Origin: Micrococcales bacterium | GTDB lineage: Bacteria; Actinomycetota; Actinomycetes; S36-B12; UBA10799 | DNA: 9,070 bases | NCBI GenBank assembly: GCA_023252115.1 | Contig: JAHEXM010000051.1 | Coordinates: 1-9,070, forward strand | Direction of reading: 5' to 3' | In this document: piece by piece, positions 5,868 to 9,070 of the stretch | Numbering within the stretch: the first letter of the stretch is position 1 | Layout: every line of letters starts with the position of its first letter | Program-made: the position numbers and the translations under genes | The notes under the pieces: model-generated | Seen by the model: only the letters and a program-made list of their open reading frames with translations | Databases searched by the model: none | Told to the model about the DNA's origin: nothing

Positions 5868-6863
5868 CTACTGCTTGTACGAGGAATAGAACGGCTCAAG
5901 GCGGGCACGAATGCGCCCCTCGACATATTTGGCACCAGCAGCGGAATCGAAAACTGGCGTGATGACATCAGTGATCAAACGAGTCAACACCTCAGCCGTG
6001 ATGCCGGCATCATCAAGCAGAGCTACCACCTTGCGTTTGCCATTGTGCGCGAAGAAGTCGTCGATCACTTTGGCGCTGAGTTCATGAAGGAACGGTGTCT
6101 GCCTTAGCTGCAACCATGCCTCTTGTCCCGCCTCGACCAAGTCATCGATCTTCTTGGCTGGCACAAGTTGAGCCAACTCGGCCACGCTCGACTTCGCGTT
6201 CGTTTCCCAAACCTCGTTGGCAACTGCGGTTAAAACTTCCTTGTCGAGCACCTTGTCGAGATACTGTTTGCTGTCACGAATTGTGTCCTGGATATTCGAG
6301 TTCACAAACGAGGTCAGCTGTTTGTCGACTGCCTTCTCGAGTTTGGGTGCAGCAGTGCTGATCGCACTTTGCCCCATTCGCATCAGAGTCGATGCGCCTG
6401 GCACCTTGCGCGCGATGAGGTTCTCGGCTTGTAGATAGTTCTTGATTCCCTGATACAGCACGTGGGAAATGAGTTGTGAATACACCTCGCTGGTGGTGAC
6501 CTGAGTGGTCACTGTCTCGCGCAGGTCGGTCAAGTCAATGACGGTGGCAACTACTCGGTCATAGCTAGCAACCGGAATGAGGTCCCCCAGCATTGTTTCG
6601 TCAACCGATGCGGCCGCGTGTGCTGACTTCAGCATTCGTGCCAGCATCGCAGCGAGCTCATCACTGATGGCAACCTCGCGAATGTAGCTGCGGAATAGCT
6701 CTACAACCGTCCCTTTGTCGAGGACGTCATTGAGCTTGACCGCCCTGAGCCACTCGTAGGCGGCGCTCACCTCTTCGTCGATGGTGACAGCGAGACCATC
6801 GCCATGCCAACGATCGATTTCGAATTTGACGTGGGCTTCGAGCATCTCGCTGGTTGCAGGCAT
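5868..6863 (-). CDS. Conserved-looking helical protein of unknown function
   Basis: This 331-residue protein has no signal peptide and no membrane helix, so it should be cytosolic or peripheral. Nearly the whole length looks alpha-helical. The N-terminal part (1-115) is acidic (LEAHVKFEIDRWHGDGLAVTIDEEV). The middle contains VYSQLISHVLYQGIKNYL (127-144) and an amphipathic, Ala/Lys-rich section (155-215, with TSFVNSNIQDTIRDS) that could lie on a membrane or pair with itself. The C-terminus ends RIRARLEPFYSSYKQ. I do not recognise an enzyme motif or nucleotide-binding site. Its general look recalls uncharacterised actinobacterial proteins, but this is memory, not a search. The ATG is preceded by GAGAAT at 6 nt and no Shine-Dalgarno. 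The gene is divergent from arsR, sharing a 66-bp control region, and converges with plsC. Confidence 0.8.
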   Translation of the reverse strand: MPATSEMLEAHVKFEIDRWHGDGLAVTIDEEVSAAYEWLRAVKLNDVLDKGTVVELFRSYIREVAISDELAAMLARMLKSAHAAASVDETMLGDLIPVASYDRVVATVIDLTDLRETVTTQVTTSEVYSQLISHVLYQGIKNYLQAENLIARKVPGASTLMRMGQSAISTAAPKLEKAVDKQLTSFVNSNIQDTIRDSKQYLDKVLDKEVLTAVANEVWETNAKSSVAELAQLVPAKKIDDLVEAGQEAWLQLRQTPFLHELSAKVIDDFFAHNGKRKVVALLDDAGITAEVLTRLITDVITPVFDSAAGAKYVEGRIRARLEPFYSSYKQ

Positions 6864-6869
6864 GGCGCG

Positions 6870-6875
6870 ATTCTC
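6870..6875 (-). promoter_or_regulatory. Possible -10 box (GAGAAT) of the helical protein gene
   Basis: GAGAAT on the minus strand matches four of six bases of TATAAT and lies 6 nt before the ATG. It is weaker than the other boxes here. It lies only about 18 bp from the -35 box of the divergent arsR promoter, so the ArsR protein might affect both. Confidence 0.3.
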
Positions 6876-6893
6876 ACATGGCCAATTTCAGTA

Positions 6894-6923
6894 TTGACAT
6901 GTGACTAAATGGTCACCTATTGT
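6894..6923 (+). promoter_or_regulatory. Promoter of the arsR-AHSA1 operon
   Basis: A perfect -35 box TTGACA (6894-6899) is followed after 18 bp by TATTGT (6918-6923), which fits TANNNT. The GTG start of arsR lies 6 nt after the -10 box, so the transcript should begin at or beside the start codon. This is the only promoter in the window with a clear -35. Confidence 0.75.
6901..6916 (+). promoter_or_regulatory. Operator palindrome for the ArsR repressor
   Basis: GTGAC and GTCAC form a perfect inverted repeat with a 6-bp centre (TAAATG). It fills the space between the -35 and -10 boxes of the promoter in front of the regulator gene, where a bound dimer would block RNA polymerase. Autorepression by the ArsR protein encoded just downstream is inferred from position. 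A further GTGAC half-site overlaps the GTG start at 6930. Confidence 0.6.
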
Positions 6924-6929
6924 TGGGGG

Positions 6930-7241
6930 GTGACGGATGATCAGGTTTTCAAAGCCCTGGCAGATCCGACGCGACGCTTCCTGCTGTATCTGCTGTTTGA
7001 CCGCGATGGACGGACGCTGACCGAGCTGGAATCAGAACTGTCAATGACGCGATCCGGGGTGATGAAGCACTTGAAGGTCCTGGAAGACGCCGGGCTCGTG
7101 GTGACTCGCAAGTCAGGACGCCGCAAGCTGCATTACTTGAACCCCGTTCCCATCCGATTGGTGCACGACAGGTGGGTGAGCAAGTACGCCGAACCGTGGG
7201 TCGCGGCCCTCAGTGAACTCAAAACAAGTATCGAGGAGTAG
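6930..7241 (+). CDS. ArsR/SmtB-family repressor (AHSA1-associated type)
   Basis: The 103-residue protein is a small winged-helix repressor. It opens with FKALADPTRRFLLYLL (7-22), the classic ArsR first helix; LTELESELSMTRSGVMKHLKVL holds the helix-turn-helix (30-51, recognition helix about 39-50), and VTRKSGRRKLHYL (58-70) is the wing. There is no cysteine anywhere, so the thiol-based metal sensing of true ArsR/SmtB proteins is absent. I chose GTG at 6930 over the in-frame ATG at 6909 because the latter lies inside the operator and upstream of the -10 box, and would add the odd leader MVTYCWG. The gene ends 3 nt before the AHSA1 gene; pairs like this are common, and the partner is thought to bind or process a small hydrophobic ligand. 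The ligand here is unknown. Confidence 0.88.
   Translation: MTDDQVFKALADPTRRFLLYLLFDRDGRTLTELESELSMTRSGVMKHLKVLEDAGLVVTRKSGRRKLHYLNPVPIRLVHDRWVSKYAEPWVAALSELKTSIEE
7233..7238 (+). promoter_or_regulatory. Ribosome binding site of the AHSA1 gene
   Basis: GAGGAG lies 6 nt before the ATG at 7245 and within the last codons of arsR. This fixes the start and indicates translation from the shared message. Confidence 0.75.
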
Positions 7242-7244
7242 GAC

Positions 7245-7703
7245 ATGGAGAAGGTATTCGAGATTTACATCAAGACAACGCCAGAGCAACTCTGGCAAGC
7301 GATCACCAATAGCGAGCTGAGACAAAAGTATTGGTTTGGCGTTGGCATTGAAACCGATTGGACCCCTGGGTCTGGCTACGTAACCGGTCATCGAGCAGCT
7401 GGGGTATCGATTGGCGAAGGCGAAAACCTGGAGGTCGATCCACCGCGGCGACTCGTTCAGAGTTTCACTGCACTGTGGAGCGACGACGTTAAAGCCGAAG
7501 GAACCTCCAGGGTTACCTGGGAGATTGAACCTGTTGGCGATTCGTGCAAGCTAACCGTGATTCACGACCAACTAAATGACACAACCAATGCGCAGATCTA
7601 TGGCGGGTGGCCGCAGATACTTTCCGGCCTCAAGACCCTGCTCGAAACAGGCGGCACTCTGACAACACCGGGCTCGCTGATGTATTCGCAAGCGGGCAGC
7701 TAG
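7245..7703 (+). CDS. AHSA1/SRPBCC ligand-binding domain protein
   Basis: The 152-residue protein is a single SRPBCC (START/Bet v1-like) domain of the AHSA1 type. It opens with FEIYIKTTPEQLWQAIT (5-21), the usual first strand and helix, then a WTPGSGYVTG hairpin (39-48). LEVDPPRRLVQSFTALWS (62-79) and SRVTWEIEPV followed by CKLTVIHDQL (88-110) are the antiparallel strands, and GGWPQILSGLKTLLETG (120-136) is the long C-terminal helix closing the hydrophobic pocket. The fold binds hydrophobic small molecules; no catalytic residues can be assigned. The name recalls a eukaryotic Hsp90 co-chaperone, but there is no reason to infer that role here. It is the second gene of the arsR operon, with a strong ribosome site. 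The last 16 residues, polar and Gly/Thr/Ser-rich, extend past the domain. Confidence 0.88.
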   Translation: MEKVFEIYIKTTPEQLWQAITNSELRQKYWFGVGIETDWTPGSGYVTGHRAAGVSIGEGENLEVDPPRRLVQSFTALWSDDVKAEGTSRVTWEIEPVGDSCKLTVIHDQLNDTTNAQIYGGWPQILSGLKTLLETGGTLTTPGSLMYSQAGS

Positions 7704-7882
7704 TTCGACGTTGTGTCAAATGCGCGGCGACTTGATCTCGCTTGCGTCGCCCGGTCCATGAGCAAGTCGCTCTATCGATGCGGCATCACCCGGTTGCATC
7801 AACGAGGTCGCCCGGTTACCCAACCATAGATGAGCATGGGCTTGTTGATCGATGTCTCCTGCTAAGAAAGTCTGGGTGCCCG
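7704..7882. other. Non-coding gap with a hairpin and short repeats
   Basis: No reading frame is convincing here. GGCGAC (7726-7731) and GTCGCC (7746-7751) can pair with a 14-nt loop just after the AHSA1 gene; without a T-run its role as a terminator is weak. The frame of the downstream lipoprotein stays open back to about 7742, but that extension (residues such as HEQVALSMRHHPVAST) would bury the signal peptide, so it is taken as non-coding. No clear promoter for the lipoprotein was found. Confidence 0.5.
7746..7816 (+). repeat. Pair of 10-bp direct repeats (GTCGCCCGGT)
   Basis: GTCGCCCGGT occurs at 7746-7755 and 7807-7816, 61 bp apart, with a related CACCCGGT at about 7787-7795 between them. 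They lie in the gap upstream of the lipoprotein gene and could be regulator sites, or chance in GC-rich DNA. Confidence 0.35.
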
Positions 7883-8527
7883 ATGAGTCAACCCCGCGCG
7901 TTGAGGTCGATGCCGCTACTGGTCTCGGCGATGCTAGTCGTGACTGGGGTCGTTGGTTGTGGTGCCTCAAACCAGGCAACAACCCAGCATTCCGCGGGTG
8001 CAGCATCTACATGCGCCGATGGTGGTACGTGTGTGGTTGGGGATACTGGTCCCGGTGGTGGCACAGTGATTTACGTGGCTGCGACGACATTTACTTCACC
8101 TGGATCCACATGCGGTGACTCGTGCCATTACCTGGAAGCCGCACCCAAGGACCTGGCAGCAATTTCTTGGTGCAGTAGTAAGTCGACCTTGATACCGGGG
8201 ACGTTTGGTGTCGAGATCGGAACTGGTTTTGCTAACACTGAGTTGATGTTGTCGGGCGGGTGGTACGGGTGCATCCACGGGGCCGGTTACATAGCTCGTA
8301 ACTACAGCAACAATGGCAAGACGGATTGGTTCTTGCCATCCAAGGATGAACTCAACGCGGCGTACGCGGCACATGCACGAGGTATCGGCGGATTCGCTGC
8401 CGACTACTACTGGTCCTCGACGCAGTGCAATGCGACCAACGCATGGGTCCAGAACTTCCCCAACGGCAAACAGCTCACCGACGTCAAGGGTGCCGCCCGC
8501 CGTGTACGGCCGGTTCGGGCTTTTTAG
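7883..8527 (+). CDS. Secreted lipoprotein with Lcl-C/DUF1566-like domain
   Basis: From the ATG at 7883 the protein has 214 residues. MSQPRALRSMPLLVSAM starts a lipoprotein signal peptide that ends in lipobox VVGC (Cys26), followed by a short Ser/Thr/Ala linker. The rest matches the DUF1566/Lcl C-terminal type: GDTGPGGGTVIYVA (53-66), CHYLEAAP (81-88), TDWFLPSKDELN (147-158), YYWSST (175-180), AWVQNF (187-192) and the closing RRVRPVRAF. This domain occurs in surface proteins and is related in shape to C-type-lectin-like folds; the Legionella Lcl version is involved in adhesion. Cysteines at 44, 50, 77, 81, 97, 130 and 182 suggest disulfides. The likely place is the outer face of the membrane, the role adhesion or binding; no enzyme function is claimed. 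The ribosome site is poor, so the start rests on the signal peptide; an ATG at 7910 is the alternative. Confidence 0.8.
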   Translation: MSQPRALRSMPLLVSAMLVVTGVVGCGASNQATTQHSAGAASTCADGGTCVVGDTGPGGGTVIYVAATTFTSPGSTCGDSCHYLEAAPKDLAAISWCSSKSTLIPGTFGVEIGTGFANTELMLSGGWYGCIHGAGYIARNYSNNGKTDWFLPSKDELNAAYAAHARGIGGFAADYYWSSTQCNATNAWVQNFPNGKQLTDVKGAARRVRPVRAF

Positions 8528-8530
8528 CCC
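8517..8530 (+). terminator. Weak hairpin at the lipoprotein stop codon
   Basis: GGGCT and AGCCC form a 5-bp stem with a TTTT loop, spanning the TAG stop. There is no T-run after the stem. It may help end transcription before the converging TetR gene, since the gap is only 47 bp. Confidence 0.3.
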
Positions 8531-8574
8531 TTCATCTGTTTGTCAATTCACCACGTGTATACGGTTTGCTTCGG

Positions 8575-9070
8575 CTACCGGATCAGCAAGGCATGAGACA
8601 AGTCGGCAAGGTGCCGATGAAGAATTGAGCGAATAGCGCTGCCTGGCAACACTTTGGGATCGGTCAACGTGTGCAGCGTCATTCCATCGATGAGTGCATG
8701 AAGCCGCATTGTTTCAAGGTCGAGGTCGCGATCCGGCGAGAGCAGGGATTGCCCCTTCATATACCCAAGAATCTCGTGGATTCCATCGGCAACTTCGCTG
8801 TTCACTTCTGATAGGTGCCTTCGCAGATCGGGTTTCGCTTGAGAACGCGCAACAACGCTCAACCAAATTTCGGATTGACGACGCCGCGCTCGTGTCGTTG
8901 GAACCACTCGACTAAATGCTTCCTCGAAAGTGGCAATTCCGGCAGACTCTAAGTTCCACGTCCTCAATTGTTCGGTAACAACGGTCAGCGACTCAACCAT
9001 GGCGAACATGAGTAATTCGTCTTGGCCTTTGAAGTAGTGCGCCAGTGTTGCTTTGGAGGTGCTCGCCTCG
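8575..9070 (-). CDS. TetR-family repressor, N-terminus beyond the window
   Basis: This gene enters from the right edge; 164 residues to the TAG stop are visible. The first visible residues, EASTSKATLAHYFKGQDELL, are the end of the TetR helix-turn-helix (recognition helix SKATLAHYF) and the start of helix 4. About 25-35 N-terminal residues are missing. An ATG at 9007-9009 is internal and should not be taken as the start. The ligand-binding part looks like the BetI-type C-terminal domain: RRQSEIWLSVVARSQAKPDL, then LHALIDGMTLHTLTDPKVLP. TetR proteins release DNA when a small molecule binds; the effector is unknown here and the regulated gene is probably beyond the right edge. It converges with the lipoprotein gene. 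Confidence 0.88.
   Translation of the reverse strand, partial: EASTSKATLAHYFKGQDELLMFAMVESLTVVTEQLRTWNLESAGIATFEEAFSRVVPTTRARRRQSEIWLSVVARSQAKPDLRRHLSEVNSEVADGIHEILGYMKGQSLLSPDRDLDLETMRLHALIDGMTLHTLTDPKVLPGSAIRSILHRHLADLSHALLIR

Noticed and set aside
7716..8006. A 96-codon minus-strand frame across the gap and lipoprotein start.
   Set aside because: Its composition is low-complexity and polar, no ribosome site is present, and it covers the lipoprotein signal peptide region.
8096..8636. Frames on both strands overlapping the Lcl-like lipoprotein.
   Set aside because: They are shadows of a frame with clear domain motifs to its last residue (VRPVRAF).
1..9070. Search for CRISPR arrays, tRNA or rRNA genes, transposases, integrases, toxin-antitoxin or phage-defence genes.
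   Set aside because: No regularly spaced repeats, cloverleaf-like sequence or proteins with such motifs were seen; all large frames have housekeeping, transport, lipid or regulatory character.

Overview
The window most likely comes from an actinobacterium (Actinomycetota) of moderate GC content. This is inferred from the actinobacterial look of the proteins (a DMT permease of the VLQHKA type, an MpaB/DUF2236 oxygenase beside a crotonase, an ArsR-AHSA1 pair, a TetR regulator with a BetI-like C-terminus). The translation signals agree: most first genes of transcription units lack a Shine-Dalgarno but carry a TANNNT or similar -10 box 6-7 nt before the start codon, the arrangement of leaderless transcripts. 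Genes inside operons have clear Shine-Dalgarno sites. No RNA genes, insertion sequences, CRISPR arrays or integrase genes were seen, and the region reads as ordinary chromosome.

Layout from left to right. Positions 1-1685 (minus strand) hold a TDT-family anion/dicarboxylate/tellurite exporter followed by the start of a DMT-superfamily permease that runs off the left edge. Divergent from these, 1776-2846 encodes a secreted lipoprotein of the alpha/beta-hydrolase (lipase) fold. Converging on it, 2855-4766 (minus) is a tight two-gene operon: an MpaB/Lcp-like haem oxygenase, then a crotonase-fold protein that lacks one of the two classical catalytic glutamates. Positions 4883-5857 (plus) hold a previously easy-to-miss 59-codon small gene, a hairpin, and a PlsC-type acyltransferase for phosphatidic acid synthesis. 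Positions 5868-6863 (minus) encode a conserved-looking all-helical protein of unknown function. Divergent from it, 6930-7703 (plus) is an arsR-AHSA1/SRPBCC operon with a visible promoter and an operator palindrome lying between the -35 and -10 boxes. A gap of about 180 bp precedes a small secreted lipoprotein with an Lcl-C/DUF1566-type domain (7883-8527). The window ends inside a minus-strand TetR repressor (8575 to the right edge).

Functionally, the window mixes membrane transport, envelope lipid metabolism and lipid- or ligand-modifying enzymes with two local regulators. The best supported functional units are the oxygenase-crotonase operon and the self-regulated ArsR-AHSA1 operon. The most notable unexplained items are the 59-aa gene, the 331-aa helical protein and the altered crotonase active site.
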